Assembly: GCA_018798825.1 (NCBI GenBank)
Contig: CP076356.1
Coordinates: 744,001 to 808,000 of the forward strand
Length of the DNA stretch: 64,000 nucleotides
Origin: Ochrobactrum sp. BTU1
GTDB taxonomy: Bacteria; Pseudomonadota; Alphaproteobacteria; Rhizobiales; Rhizobiaceae
Direction: 5' to 3'
A program made the translations under genes and the position numbers. Under the pieces are notes generated by a model. It made no database searches. It had not been told where the DNA came from and saw only the letters and a program-made list of their open reading frames with translations. Below are positions 26,794 through 36,817 of the stretch, piece by piece (positions within the stretch are counted from its first letter, which is position 1; every line of letters starts with the position of its first letter).

Positions 26794-28485
26794 TTACATG
26801 TTTACGTAAACCGGTCCTTCGCCGCCTTGTGGCGGAACCCAGTTGATGTTCTGGTTCGGGTCCTTGATATCGCAAGTTTTGCAATGCACGCAATTCTGCG
26901 CGTTGATCACAAAGCGAACATCCTTGGCCTGCGGATCAGCCGCGGAATTGCCGTCAGCATCCACCCATTCATAAACGCCTGCAGGGCAGTAGCGCGTCGA
27001 TGGACCTGCAAAGACATCATGCTCTGATGTCTGCTGCAGCTTCATGTCAGCTACCTGCAGATGCACAGGCTCGTTTTCGTCATGGTTGGTGTTCGAAAGA
27101 AACACTGACGAAAGACGATCAAAGGTCAGCACACCATCCGGCTTCGGATAATCGATCTTCTTGTGCTTTGCTGCTGGCTCAAGGCTTTGCGCATCGTTCT
27201 TCCCATGCTTCAGCGTACCAAAGAATGAGAAGCCAAACAGCTGATTGGTCCACATATCAAGACCACCGAGAGCAACACCCATAACCGTTCCGAGCTTCGA
27301 CCAGAGCGGCTTCACATTGCGGACCTTCTTGAGATCCTTGCCGATAGCGCTGTTACGCCAGCTGTTTTCGATTTCAATCGGCTCATCATTGGCACGACCA
27401 GCGGCCAATGCTTCCGCAATCTTGTCGGCGGCAAGAATGCCCGACAGAACTGCGTTATGACTGCCCTTGATGCGGGGAACGTTGACGAAGCCAGCCGAAC
27501 AGCCGATCAGCGCACCACCCGGGAAGGACAGTTTTGGCACTGACTGGAAACCACCTTCGGTAATCGCGCGCGCGCCATAAGAAAGGCGTTTGCCACCCTC
27601 GAATGTATCGCGGATCGCCGGATGCGTCTTGAACCGCTGGAACTCTTCAAACGGCGACAGATAAGGGTTCTTGTAGTTGAGATGCAGTACGAAGCCGACT
27701 GCAACCATATTGTCTTCAAGATGGTAGAGGAACGAGCCACCGCCGGTCTTCATATCAAGCGGCCAGCCAAATGAATGCTGTACCAGACCCGGCTTATGCT
27801 TGGATGGATCGACCTGCCAGAGTTCCTTGAGGCCGATACCAAACTTGGCTGGTTCACGACCCTCATCAAGCTTGAACCTCGCGATCAGTTCCTTTGCCAA
27901 CGAGCCGCGTGCGCCTTCACCGATCAGAACATATTTGCCAAGCAGCGCCATGCCGCGCGTGTAATTTGGACCGTGCGAGCCATCACGCTCGACACCCATA
28001 TCACCAGTAGCAACACCGATTACAGCGCCTTCATCATTATAAAGCACTTCGGTGGCAGCAAAGCCCGGGTAGATTTCAACACCTAGCTCTTCTGCTTTCG
28101 TGCCAAGCCAGCGGCAGACATTGCCGAGTGACACGATGTAATTGCCGTGATTGTTCATCAGCGGTGGCATGGCGAAATTTGGCAGACGCACCGAACCCGC
28201 AGGACCAAGCAGCAGGAAATGGTCGGCGGTCACAGGGGTCTTGAACGGATGCCCCTCTTCCTCACGCCAGCCTGGCAGAAGCTGATCGATACCACTTGGA
28301 TCAACGACGGCGCCCGACAGGATATGCGCGCCAACTTCCCCGCCCTTTTCAAGAACGACGACTGAAAGCTCCGGATTGATTTGTTTGAACCGAATAGCCG
28401 CAGCAAGGCCAGCAGGGCCTGCGCCGACAATCACAACATCAAATTCCATGCTTTCGCGTTCGGGAAGCTCGTTATCTGCGAACAT
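26794..28485 (-). CDS. Electron transfer flavoprotein-ubiquinone oxidoreductase
   Basis: A 563-residue ETF-QO. The N-terminal FAD motif is VVIVGAGPAGLAAAIRF near 18-34, and the middle part has GALIGCSAGFVNVPRIKGSHNA. The C-terminal [4Fe-4S] cysteines are at about C500 (RYCPAG) and C532, C535 and C538 (NCVHCKTC). It is a membrane-associated enzyme moving electrons from reduced ETF to ubiquinone. It abuts etfA with no gap, so all three parts of the ETF pathway are cotranscribed. Confidence 0.95.
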   Translation of the reverse strand: MFADNELPERESMEFDVVIVGAGPAGLAAAIRFKQINPELSVVVLEKGGEVGAHILSGAVVDPSGIDQLLPGWREEEGHPFKTPVTADHFLLLGPAGSVRLPNFAMPPLMNNHGNYIVSLGNVCRWLGTKAEELGVEIYPGFAATEVLYNDEGAVIGVATGDMGVERDGSHGPNYTRGMALLGKYVLIGEGARGSLAKELIARFKLDEGREPAKFGIGLKELWQVDPSKHKPGLVQHSFGWPLDMKTGGGSFLYHLEDNMVAVGFVLHLNYKNPYLSPFEEFQRFKTHPAIRDTFEGGKRLSYGARAITEGGFQSVPKLSFPGGALIGCSAGFVNVPRIKGSHNAVLSGILAADKIAEALAAGRANDEPIEIENSWRNSAIGKDLKKVRNVKPLWSKLGTVMGVALGGLDMWTNQLFGFSFFGTLKHGKNDAQSLEPAAKHKKIDYPKPDGVLTFDRLSSVFLSNTNHDENEPVHLQVADMKLQQTSEHDVFAGPSTRYCPAGVYEWVDADGNSAADPQAKDVRFVINAQNCVHCKTCDIKDPNQNINWVPPQGGEGPVYVNM

Positions 28486-29415
28486 TTAGAGCGCTTTTTG
28501 CAGCTCTGGCAGGATCGTGAAGAGATCACCAACGAGGCCATAATCAGCCACCTGGAAGATCGGTGCTTCTTCATCCTTGTTGATCGCAACAATCACGCGG
28601 CTGTCTTTCATGCCAGCCAGATGCTGGATCGCGCCGGAAATACCGACTGCGATGTAAAGTTCCGGTGCAACCACCTTACCGGTCTGGCCAACCTGCCAGT
28701 CGTTTGGTGCATAACCCGCATCAACTGCTGCACGGCTGGCGCCAACGGCAGCACCAAGCTTGTCGGCAACAGGAAGGATCACTTCCTCAAACTTCTCCGA
28801 CGAACCAAGCGCACGACCGCCCGAGATGATGATCTTGGCAGAAGTCAGTTCCGGACGATCACCACCCGAAAGCTTGTTTTCAACAAAGCTCGACAGTGCC
28901 GGATCAGCAGCCGCATTGATGCTTTCAACTAGAGCCGAACCGCCCTCACCCGTTGCCGAGAAAGAAGCCGTACGAACCGTGATGACCTTCTTGGCATCGG
29001 TCGACTGCACGGTCTGGATCGCATTGCCCGCATAGATCGGACGCTTGAAGGTGTCAGCGGACACAACTTCCATGATTTCCGACAGCTGCATCACATCAAG
29101 AAGTGCTGCAACGCGTGGCAGCACGTTCTTGGCCGAAGTGGTGGCTGGTGCAATGATTGTGTCGTAGTTTCCTGCGAGTTCAACGATGGCTGCAGCCAAT
29201 GGCTCGGCCAGACGGTTTTCCAGCGCATCGCTTTCAGCCAACAGGACCTTGCGAACGCCAGAAAGCTTGGCAGCTGCATCGGCGGCTGCTTTCGCGCCCT
29301 TGCCAGCAACCAGAATATCGACATCGCCACCGATCTGGGCAGCTGCTGTCAGTGCCTTTGCAGTCTGATCGGAAAGGCTTGCATTGTCGTGTTCGGCAAT
29401 AAGAAGAATAGCCAT
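28486..29415 (-). CDS. etfA: Electron transfer flavoprotein alpha subunit
   Basis: A 309-residue alpha subunit. The N-terminal domain begins [12 protein letters not shown]. The C-terminal FAD domain contains [25 protein letters not shown] and the terminal [11 protein letters not shown]. With EtfB it accepts electrons from acyl-CoA, sarcosine/dimethylglycine and similar dehydrogenases. It lies 21 bp downstream of etfB and is immediately followed by ETF-QO. Confidence 0.95.
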   Translation of the reverse strand: MAILLIAEHDNASLSDQTAKALTAAAQIGGDVDILVAGKGAKAAADAAAKLSGVRKVLLAESDALENRLAEPLAAAIVELAGNYDTIIAPATTSAKNVLPRVAALLDVMQLSEIMEVVSADTFKRPIYAGNAIQTVQSTDAKKVITVRTASFSATGEGGSALVESINAAADPALSSFVENKLSGGDRPELTSAKIIISGGRALGSSEKFEEVILPVADKLGAAVGASRAAVDAGYAPNDWQVGQTGKVVAPELYIAVGISGAIQHLAGMKDSRVIVAINKDEEAPIFQVADYGLVGDLFTILPELQKAL

Positions 29416-29436
29416 GTGTTTGTTCCTTCCGATCTC

Positions 29437-30186
29437 TTACAATACGCCGTCGGCTTTAAGCTTCTCAACCAGCTCGGAAACCGAGCCAACCTTCACGCCA
29501 GCCTTACGGCCACCCGGCTCTTCGGTCTTCAGAACCTTGAGGCGCGGCGCAATATCAGCACCGAAATCGGCAGGCGACTTCTCATCAAGCGGCTTCTTCT
29601 TGGCCTTCATGATGTTTGGCAGCGATGCATAGCGCGGCTGGTTCAAACGAAGATCAACTGTGACAATGGCTGGAAGCTTCACATCAATGGTCTGCAGACC
29701 GCCATCGACTTCGCGCGTTACCTTGGCCGAACCGTCAGCAAGCTCCACCTTCGAGGCGAATGTTGCCTGGCTCCAGTTGAGCAGTGCCGAAAGCATCTGG
29801 CCGGTCTGGTTGCTATCGTCGTCAATCGCCTGCTTGCCGAGGAACACGAGGTCCGGCTGTTCAGCATCGACCACGCCCTTCAGAACCTTGGCAACACCAA
29901 GCGGCTCGACGGTTTCGTCAGTCTTCACCAGAATTGCCCGGTCAGCACCCATGGCAAGTGCGGTGCGCAACGTTTCCTGCGCCTGTGCCGGACCCACCGA
30001 AACCACGACGATTTCCGTGACCTTGCCTGCTTCCTTCAAACGGATCGCTTCTTCAACCGCGATCTCGTCAAAAGGGTTCATCGACATCTTGACGTTCGCA
30101 AGCTCAACGCCTGAACCATCACCCTTAACACGGATCTTTACGTTGTAATCTACAACCCGCTTTACTGCGACAAGGACACGTTTCAT
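29437..30186 (-). CDS. etfB: Electron transfer flavoprotein beta subunit
   Basis: A 249-residue beta subunit. Features are [20 protein letters not shown], the EtfB signature [29 protein letters not shown] and [25 protein letters not shown]. The C-terminal tail [12 protein letters not shown] binds partner dehydrogenases. It forms the soluble ETF heterodimer with EtfA. It sits only 50 bp downstream of an amino-acid ABC permease gene on the same strand, so read-through from that catabolic operon is possible. Confidence 0.95.
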   Translation of the reverse strand: MKRVLVAVKRVVDYNVKIRVKGDGSGVELANVKMSMNPFDEIAVEEAIRLKEAGKVTEIVVVSVGPAQAQETLRTALAMGADRAILVKTDETVEPLGVAKVLKGVVDAEQPDLVFLGKQAIDDDSNQTGQMLSALLNWSQATFASKVELADGSAKVTREVDGGLQTIDVKLPAIVTVDLRLNQPRYASLPNIMKAKKKPLDEKSPADFGADIAPRLKVLKTEEPGGRKAGVKVGSVSELVEKLKADGVL

Positions 30187-30236
30187 TTTACAGTTACCTT
30201 AGACTTTAATCGGCTGTCGTTCGCTGCAAACACAGC

Positions 30237-30896
30237 TTAGCCCAAATGCTTTCCCAAACGTCGCTCTGTTGATGCAACCAACCAACCAAATGGAATGGTA
30301 ACAGCCAGATAAAATGCGCCGGCAAGGAGAAGGACATCAAGGTAAAGATAAGTTGCAGCACCAATTCGATAGGCTCTGGCTAGCAATTCAGGAACAGAGA
30401 TCGTGAAGGCCAACGCACTTGCCTGGAAAATAAGGATAGCAAAGCCCATCAAAGCGGGGACAGCAAACAGGACCCCTTGTGGAACAACAACGAAACGCAT
30501 GATATCGCTCTGCGTCATTCCCAATGCCTGTCCTGCTTCTATCTCTTTCTTGGGGACAGCGTTAAGTCCGGCACGCAAAATTTCACTGGTATAGGCTGCA
30601 GTAGTTAGAGCTAATGCCAGGGCAGCAGCAATAAAGGCTGACGTATTTACACCCACAGATGGCAGGCCGTAATATACCATTTGCAAGACGATGAGTGCTG
30701 GTGCACCACGGCCAATTTCAACAAGACCCACTGCGAGATATCGTAATGACGTGGTCTTCGTCATCGACAACAAAGCAAGGGCGAGGCCAAGGGGAAGGCC
30801 CAGTAACAAAGCAAGGCCAGTTAGGCGCAAACTAACGAGAAGGCCGGTAAAGAGCTGTGGCGCCCAGTCGATTATGTTCGTGAGGGTCTCAGACAT
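30237..30896 (-). CDS. Polar amino-acid-type ABC transporter permease
   Basis: A 219-residue HisM/GlnP-type permease with five or so membrane helices and the EAA loop LNAVPKKEIEAGQALGMTQSDIMRFVVVPQG. It overlaps the next permease gene by one base (ATG/stop), so the pair probably forms a heterodimeric channel with the ATPase at 31534. The cognate binding protein is likely the divergent gene at 36923. It is the last gene before etfB. Confidence 0.9.
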   Translation of the reverse strand: MSETLTNIIDWAPQLFTGLLVSLRLTGLALLLGLPLGLALALLSMTKTTSLRYLAVGLVEIGRGAPALIVLQMVYYGLPSVGVNTSAFIAAALALALTTAAYTSEILRAGLNAVPKKEIEAGQALGMTQSDIMRFVVVPQGVLFAVPALMGFAILIFQASALAFTISVPELLARAYRIGAATYLYLDVLLLAGAFYLAVTIPFGWLVASTERRLGKHLG

Positions 30897-31534
30897 TATG
30901 ACAGTCTCCGGCGCAATTTGTCATCCATAACACGCGAGAAAACCGCGACAGGTACTGACAACAAGATATAGAGGACGGCTGCAAACAAAAACGGTGCAAA
31001 GCCACCAGACTGCGCCTGTGCGGCCTGTGATGTGTACATCATAATATCGCGGACGCCGATCGTCGAAGCAACGGTACTATCTTTAAGCAAGCCAACAAAA
31101 AAAGTCGCCATAGGTGGAATGGATACCCGTAAGACCTGAGGGGCAGTAATGAACCTTAGGATATCAGTTTTCGGCATTCCAAGTGCCGTTGCAGCTTCAG
31201 ACTGACCCGGATGAAGAGCCATAAACCCACCTCGGTATATTTCCGCGAGGTAAGCGGCGGAAACCAGACCAAGCCCAATAATGCCCGCCTGTAGTGACGT
31301 CAGCCGAATGAGTCCGGTTCCAAGTCCGAAGAAGATGATGAACAGCCACACGACTGGAGGTATGCCACGCGCAATGTCAATGAAACATCGCGCCAGAATG
31401 CGTGGAAGGGAAAGCTGTGACTTCCGCATTAAAACGAGCGGCACACCGAGGATTGCACCGATTGCAAATCCCCCTGCCGTCAAAGCGAGTGTTGCAGGCA
31501 CGCCTCTAAGAAGATTGAACAAGAGATCCATCAT
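30896..31534 (-). CDS. Polar amino-acid-type ABC transporter permease
   Basis: A 212-residue second permease of the same type, with EAA loop ALHPGQSEAATALGMPKTDILRFITAPQV and PPMATFFVGLLKDSTVASTIGV. It is coupled by one-base overlaps to the ATPase gene upstream and the other permease downstream. Two different short permeases with one ATPase is the classic polar amino-acid uptake layout. Confidence 0.9.
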   Translation of the reverse strand: MMDLLFNLLRGVPATLALTAGGFAIGAILGVPLVLMRKSQLSLPRILARCFIDIARGIPPVVWLFIIFFGLGTGLIRLTSLQAGIIGLGLVSAAYLAEIYRGGFMALHPGQSEAATALGMPKTDILRFITAPQVLRVSIPPMATFFVGLLKDSTVASTIGVRDIMMYTSQAAQAQSGGFAPFLFAAVLYILLSVPVAVFSRVMDDKLRRRLS

Positions 31535-32295
31535 CAGTGACGGTCCACTATAGCGCGAAAAAACTTCTGCGTGCGCGGAGAAGCAGGATTGCGAATAACC
31601 TCTGCTGGAATGCCTTCCTCAAGTATCTGGCCATCCGCCATCACAATGAGACGGTCGGCCACTTCGGCAGCAAATGCAATCTCGTGAGTGACAACGATCA
31701 TGGTCATGCCATCCTGAGCCAGCTCTCGCATAACTGCTAGCACTTCCAGACCAAGTTCAGGATCGAGTGCAGAGGTCGGCTCATCAAAAAGCATCACATC
31801 CGGATCAAGTGCGAGCGCCCGAGCGATTGCAATTCGCTGCTGCTGACCACCCGACAGGCGGGCTGGATAGGAATCTGCTTTATCGCCCAGATGAACCCGT
31901 TCCAGCAGTTGCATCGTACGTTTATCCGCTTCCTGTTGGCTACGACCCAAAACGCGCATTTGCGGAAGAGAAATATTTCTGCGAACCGTCATATGAGGAA
32001 ACAGATTAAAAGACTGGAAAACCATTCCCGTTGATCGCCTCAGTCGCAAAAGCTGCGCATTTTCAAGCGCCTTATCCAGACTGAATGTAAATGACCCAAC
32101 TTGCAGCGATCCTGAAACAGGCTGTTCCAGCATATTAATCGTTCGAAGGAATGTGCTTTTGCCAGCGCCGCTTGGACCCACAATTGCAACAACCTCACCT
32201 TTTTTAATATCAAGCGTGACGTTCTTAACCGCGTGGTATTTTCCGTAGTGAACGTTGATGTCTTTAAGCCGGACTATAAAATTTGCTTCTTGCAT
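31534..32295 (-). CDS. Polar amino-acid-type ABC transporter ATP-binding protein
   Basis: A 253-residue ATPase with Walker A GPSGAGKST, Q-loop FQSFNLFPHMTV, signature LSGGQQQR, Walker B VMLFDEPTSALD and switch His in VVTHE. It energises the two adjacent permeases. It lies 91 bp downstream of the DAO-family flavoenzyme gene, in the same catabolic operon. Confidence 0.92.
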   Translation of the reverse strand: MQEANFIVRLKDINVHYGKYHAVKNVTLDIKKGEVVAIVGPSGAGKSTFLRTINMLEQPVSGSLQVGSFTFSLDKALENAQLLRLRRSTGMVFQSFNLFPHMTVRRNISLPQMRVLGRSQQEADKRTMQLLERVHLGDKADSYPARLSGGQQQRIAIARALALDPDVMLFDEPTSALDPELGLEVLAVMRELAQDGMTMIVVTHEIAFAAEVADRLIVMADGQILEEGIPAEVIRNPASPRTQKFFRAIVDRH

Positions 32296-32386
32296 CTCTG
32301 TACCCGTGTTTGAGCAACGGTGTTTTTAAGCGTGTAGCCTTCAAGAAGGCTCCCCTCGTGAGGTAACTGACAGCGCATCCTCAAAT

Positions 32387-33535
32387 TTAACTCGAGATAT
32401 TGCGCTCATCAGTTGGCCTGAGCCTTACTGCTTCAGGGAAAAAGTGAACCTCGCCTTTAAGGATCCAATCTGCCGCAATCTGGCCAATGACAGGCGATAG
32501 CTGAATGCCATAACCACCTGCGCCCGCAGCTGTAATGAGACGAGGTTCAGATGAGTCGATTGGACCGATGAAGGGCCGTTTGTCGTGCGTCATTGGATAT
32601 AGCCCAGCCCAACCACGTCCCAAACGTGCCCCCGGAAGGTCAGGTACGCGCTCGAGTAAGAGTTCTGCTAAGTCAATCTTGGAAGCTTCTTCACATTGAT
32701 CATTATAAAGATCAGGATTTTCTGGTTCCAGTGATGCAACTTTGTGGACTTCAGCTATCAGTTCGTTGGGCTTTTCGTGGCGGAAATTTAGTCCCGTTCC
32801 TTCGCCGTTAACGAGATCCATAACCATTGGCATGGTATATGACAGTGGTTCATCAAGCTGAATGGTGATTGCCTCATGACGCTCGGGCTTAATCCGAAGT
32901 GTCTGGCCAAAAAGCTCCGCGACCTGAGGCGCCCATGCCCCCCCAGCATTCACAACCATATCGCAGTCAATCAGACCTTTGCTGGTCTGCAATCGATAAC
33001 CGGATGACAACCGTTCTGCATTTTCAAGCTTACAGAACTGACGGACAACATTTCCGGATGCTTTCACTTTTTCGGCAAGCAACATGCAAAGTTCATGCGG
33101 ATCGATGAAACCGTCGTCCGGTCCGAAAATGCCACCTGCCAAACCCTCAGTGCTTATATGGGGAACGAGTTCGGTAAGTTGGTCTGCTTCATAGACGCGG
33201 GATCTGAAACCGGCTTCCTGCTGCATTAAAACAGATTGAGCAAATAGTTTCATCTGTTCAGATGTTCGTGCAAGTCGAAGGTAGCCAATGCGATTTATAT
33301 TCAGGCCAAATGTTTCGAATTCACGAAACTGGCGCATTGAATACTGTCGTAACTGTATCTCAAATGGATCTGTAAACTGAGTTCCAATAACGCCAACAGA
33401 ACGCCCACTGGAACCCGATGCAATAGCATTCGCGTCGAGAACGGTTACGTGAGCCCCTTGTTTGGCGAGATTATATGCAGTGCACATACCGAGCGTTCCG
33501 GCACCAATTACAACCACATGTGGCGACTTTGTCAT
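32387..33535 (-). CDS. FAD-dependent oxidoreductase of the DAO family
   Basis: A 382-residue amino-acid/amine-oxidising flavoenzyme. The N-terminal dinucleotide motif VVIGAGTLGMCTAYNLAKQG is followed by NAIASGSSGRSVGVIGTQF. A C-terminal GAGGYGIQLSPVIGQIAADWI completes the FAD site. It resembles glycine/sarcosine oxidases and dimethylglycine-type dehydrogenases, which oxidise C-N bonds of amino acids or N-methyl amines; dehydrogenase members pass electrons to ETF. It lies between the aminotransferase and ABC genes. The specific substrate is unknown. Confidence 0.87.
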   Translation of the reverse strand: MTKSPHVVVIGAGTLGMCTAYNLAKQGAHVTVLDANAIASGSSGRSVGVIGTQFTDPFEIQLRQYSMRQFREFETFGLNINRIGYLRLARTSEQMKLFAQSVLMQQEAGFRSRVYEADQLTELVPHISTEGLAGGIFGPDDGFIDPHELCMLLAEKVKASGNVVRQFCKLENAERLSSGYRLQTSKGLIDCDMVVNAGGAWAPQVAELFGQTLRIKPERHEAITIQLDEPLSYTMPMVMDLVNGEGTGLNFRHEKPNELIAEVHKVASLEPENPDLYNDQCEEASKIDLAELLLERVPDLPGARLGRGWAGLYPMTHDKRPFIGPIDSSEPRLITAAGAGGYGIQLSPVIGQIAADWILKGEVHFFPEAVRLRPTDERNISS

Positions 33536-33678
33536 TTCTATTCCTGCTTGTCTGGGTATGAACTGGTCACGCAGCTTACCGCGCTATGACACTCGTCTTT
33601 GCGAATGCCTGCCCCATCACCCGGTACACACTACGCATGAGCCCAACGGGGGATCGAATTTTAGAGATGCGGCGCTAC

Positions 33679-35010
33679 CTAATGCGCCGCAATATCCTTA
33701 AAAGTGTTGTCTATAGCCGCCAAAATATTGAACGCATCAGCCTCAGTCATGGGTGTCGACAATGCAAACAGGCCATAACTTGCTGAAAGTACACCACGCT
33801 GCAGAAGCCCTTTATGCAATGCATCAAGCTTCCTTCGCTGATCTGCTGAAGGATAAACCGAACGATAGTCTACAACGTCATTATCCGTAAAGTGGATCTT
33901 GAAGAGTGACCCCATACCAACACAACGGCCTGGAATATTGTATTTTTGGAGAGCTTTGTTTGTGCCTTCACGAAGCAATGCACCAATTTTATCGAGGTGC
34001 GTGAACACATCAGGTTTAAGTGCCTGCATAGCAGCAAGTCCGGCCCGCATTGTAACGGGATTTGCTGTGAAAGTGCCGCCATGCGGAAGTGCTGGTTTAC
34101 CACGCGTCGGATCAAACACCGCCATAACATCTGCGCGACCACCTACTGCTCCAACAGGATAGCCACCGCCAATAATCTTTCCGAGTGCCGTCAGGTCTGG
34201 AGTTACCTCCCATAGTCCCTGCGCACCAGAATATCCGAGACGGAACGAAATCACCTCATCAAATATCACAAGAGCGCCACGTTCCCGTGCGGTTTCAGTT
34301 AGGACCTGCAGATACTCCGAACGAGCTGGAATCAAGCCTGCGCGGTTGGGCATAGGATCAATTAACACCGCAGCAATGCTCTCACCATCGGCCTTGAACA
34401 CAGCTCTGAGCGCTTCTGAATCATTGAAAGGCACAGCAATCACATCAGCAAGCACACCCTTCGGCGTACCTTTTGCGTAAGCGGTTGAAACAGGCAAATC
34501 TCCCCAGTTAGAGGGAGCACTATCGAGACTGACCTCAGCAAAGTCATACGAGCCGTGGTATGCACCTTCAATCTTCACGATTTTTGGTCGACCCGTATAT
34601 GCTCGTGCCGCCTTAATTGCCATCATGACGCCTTCGGTACCGGAATTGGCAAAACGGATCTGCTCGACCGACGGCAAACGTTCAACAAGGAGCTCAGCCA
34701 GTTCAATTTCGCTCAACGTTGGCGCACCGAAAGCTGTTCCTAAAGGCAACTGGTCGGCAACAGCAGCATTGGCTGCCGGCTGGGAATAGCCGTGAATCAT
34801 CGCAGTGAAGTTGTTGATACAATCGTAATATTCATTTCCGTCAACATCCCACATACGGCACCCGTCACCGCGTTCTGCGTAGATAGGAAACGGATCGATG
34901 AAAACAGTCGTGCGAGTGTTTCCACCCGGCATTACTTTTTTTGCGCGGTTAAACAACTCGCGGGATTTAGGGCAATCGTCTGGATAACGTGACATGAGTG
35001 ATCTTCTCAA
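33679..35010 (-). CDS. Class III PLP aminotransferase, glutamate-1-semialdehyde aminomutase-like
   Basis: A 443-residue fold-type I enzyme. Features are GNTRTTVFIDPFPIYAERGDGCRMWDVDGNEYYD, RFANSGTEGVMMAIKAARAYTGRPKIVKIEGAYHG, LVIFDEVISFRLGYSGAQG, and the PLP-lysine region ALGKIIGGGYPVGAVGG. Close relatives include HemL and many catabolic transaminases. The catabolic operon and a separate housekeeping HemL expected elsewhere make a transaminase or aminomutase of the island's substrate more likely than tetrapyrrole synthesis. It lies 18 bp downstream of the aldehyde dehydrogenase gene. Confidence 0.87.
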   Translation of the reverse strand: MRRSLMSRYPDDCPKSRELFNRAKKVMPGGNTRTTVFIDPFPIYAERGDGCRMWDVDGNEYYDCINNFTAMIHGYSQPAANAAVADQLPLGTAFGAPTLSEIELAELLVERLPSVEQIRFANSGTEGVMMAIKAARAYTGRPKIVKIEGAYHGSYDFAEVSLDSAPSNWGDLPVSTAYAKGTPKGVLADVIAVPFNDSEALRAVFKADGESIAAVLIDPMPNRAGLIPARSEYLQVLTETARERGALVIFDEVISFRLGYSGAQGLWEVTPDLTALGKIIGGGYPVGAVGGRADVMAVFDPTRGKPALPHGGTFTANPVTMRAGLAAMQALKPDVFTHLDKIGALLREGTNKALQKYNIPGRCVGMGSLFKIHFTDNDVVDYRSVYPSADQRRKLDALHKGLLQRGVLSASYGLFALSTPMTEADAFNILAAIDNTFKDIAAH

Positions 35011-35028
35011 TAAAGCGCTTTATGATGC

Positions 35029-36576
35029 CTAGCGGGTCATGATTGTGTGGCTTTGTTCACGCATGAACTGTGGCAGGAAATAAGCTCCCAGACCACCTTT
35101 CCCACTTACGCCAGTGCCTTTCCAACCGCAGAATGGCTGCGCACCTGGCCATGCACCTGTTGTTGCACCGCTAGCGCGATTGGCATAAAGGACCCCAGCC
35201 TGAGCATTATTGAGGAAGTAGTTAAGTTCCTCCTCATCACGTGTGAAAATGCCCGCCGAAAGACCATAAGCGACGCTATTGCCTTCTGTGACACCGCTTT
35301 CCAGCGAGGTGACACCGCGCACGACAACAAATGGCATGAACAATTCATCGCGCGTCAGGTTCGAAGGACTGTGCATCTCAACAATAGCTGGACTGAAGTA
35401 GTTTTCAGGTTTGCCTTCGATCGGCTGCCCCCCGAAATGAACAATTCCCTCAGACCGGGCTTGAGCAACAGAGCTAGCAAAGCGCTTTGTCGCTGCCTCA
35501 CTGTAAAGTGGGCCCATAAAAGTATCACGCTCACGCGGATCGCCAATGTTCAACTTTTCTGCAAAGGCAACACAACGCGCAATGAAATCATTCTTCACTG
35601 CATTATCAACGTAGACAACTGAACAAGCTGAACACTTCTGGCCCTGTAGTCCGAAAGCTGAGCGGACAACGCCTTGAGCTGCCCGATCCAGATCAGCATT
35701 CGCGGTCACATATGTTGGATTTTTTCCGCCCATTTCAGCGATAACTGGCTTCATCCATGGCTGTGTAGCCATATGTCGGAAAATACTCATGCCGGTGTTA
35801 TGAGACCCCGTAAATGCAACGCCATCGATGTCAGGATGCTGCGAAAGGCCCTGACCGACGTCTGCCCCACCCAGCACAATACTAAAGACACCTTCAGGCA
35901 ATCCGGCCTTCTGCAACGTCTCAGCGATCAACAGGCCAGTCAGTTGGCATTCCGGCGACGGCTTAAAGACCACTGTATTGCCCGTAATCAAGGCACCAGC
36001 GATCATTCCGATCGATAGGGCAAGCGGGAAGTTGAAAGGTGCGATAACCGCAAACACACCATATGGTTTGAGAACGCTTGTGGCAGTTTCAAACTCCACA
36101 AGCTCGTTCATTGAGCGGACAAACCCGTTGTTATCCCGCAATTCTGAAGGGTAGTAGTCGAGCATATCGACGGCTTCTTCCGCCTCTCCGATTGCTTCCA
36201 GACGAGATTTGCCAACCTCATAAAGTGCTGCCAACCCTAGACGATACTTTTCGTCTTCAAGCATGTCTCTCCAGCGTGCCGCGAAAGCAAGGCGCTCTTC
36301 CAGTGACGAAACTCGCCAGGAAATAGCTGCCTGCTTTGATGCAGCAATGGCGGCGTCGACATCGGCAGATGTAGACGTCGGAAACGAACCAAGCGAAATA
36401 GACGGATGAATTGGGCTCTTAACCGAATGCATTGACCCAGTCGCAAAGGGTACCTCCCATTGTCTTCCAAGCTCATTTTTTTCGAAGCCCGGCAATATTT
36501 CATCAAGGAAATCATGTACCGGGGAAAAATCCACTCCAATGTTGGAGTACGTGACACGTGGCAAGGATTGGGTCAT
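35029..36576 (-). CDS. Aldehyde dehydrogenase (P5C/semialdehyde dehydrogenase type)
   Basis: A 515-residue NAD(P)-dependent ALDH. Features are GVFAVIAPFNFPLALSIGM, the general-base Glu in AEMGGKNP, the catalytic Cys in GLQGQKCSACSVVYVD, and a C-terminal RASGATTGAWPGAQPFCGWKGTG typical of glutamate-semialdehyde (P5C) dehydrogenases. It would oxidise a semialdehyde to a carboxylate, perhaps the product of the aminotransferase or flavoenzyme encoded downstream. It is the first gene of the minus-strand operon facing the divergent binding-protein gene across an operator-rich region. Confidence 0.9.
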   Translation of the reverse strand: MTQSLPRVTYSNIGVDFSPVHDFLDEILPGFEKNELGRQWEVPFATGSMHSVKSPIHPSISLGSFPTSTSADVDAAIAASKQAAISWRVSSLEERLAFAARWRDMLEDEKYRLGLAALYEVGKSRLEAIGEAEEAVDMLDYYPSELRDNNGFVRSMNELVEFETATSVLKPYGVFAVIAPFNFPLALSIGMIAGALITGNTVVFKPSPECQLTGLLIAETLQKAGLPEGVFSIVLGGADVGQGLSQHPDIDGVAFTGSHNTGMSIFRHMATQPWMKPVIAEMGGKNPTYVTANADLDRAAQGVVRSAFGLQGQKCSACSVVYVDNAVKNDFIARCVAFAEKLNIGDPRERDTFMGPLYSEAATKRFASSVAQARSEGIVHFGGQPIEGKPENYFSPAIVEMHSPSNLTRDELFMPFVVVRGVTSLESGVTEGNSVAYGLSAGIFTRDEEELNYFLNNAQAGVLYANRASGATTGAWPGAQPFCGWKGTGVSGKGGLGAYFLPQFMREQSHTIMTR

Positions 36577-36636
36577 TTTATGTTCCGATTATTGGTATTG
36601 TTACCGAATAATGGTTTTATAAAATGCTGAAAGTCA

Positions 36637-36678
36637 ATAGTTCCACTTATCGAAATTTATTTTATTTATCGGAACTAT
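36637..36678. promoter_or_regulatory. Operator-like element near the aldehyde dehydrogenase promoter
   Basis: ATAGTTCC (36637-36644) and GGAACTAT (36671-36678) are perfect 8-bp inverted arms 26 bp apart. The same arms with the same spacing recur at 36778-36817. A related GTTCCGATTATT lies at 36582. Confidence 0.6.
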
Positions 36679-36777
36679 CAATTTCTTTCATTCAAACAAT
36701 GGCTTGTCCGGTTACAATAGGGTTGGAACCTCGTTTGACCCACTTGTGCACCGCTTGACAAAACCGAGCGATGAGAC

Positions 36778-36817
36778 ATAGTTCCATTTATAAAGATAAT
36801 TCCCGATTTTCGGAACT
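36778..36817. promoter_or_regulatory. Second copy of the operator-like element, binding-protein side
   Basis: ATAGTTCC (36778-36785) and GGAACT (36812-36817) repeat the 26-bp-spaced inverted arms of the element at 36637-36678, centred 140 bp away. The two copies lie on either side of the divergent promoter region, suggesting a regulator that binds both, possibly the IclR protein at 37996 (inference). Confidence 0.58.

Noticed and set aside
29389..30114. 241-codon frame antisense to etfB
   Set aside because: etfB is unambiguous; the frame is a codon-bias shadow.
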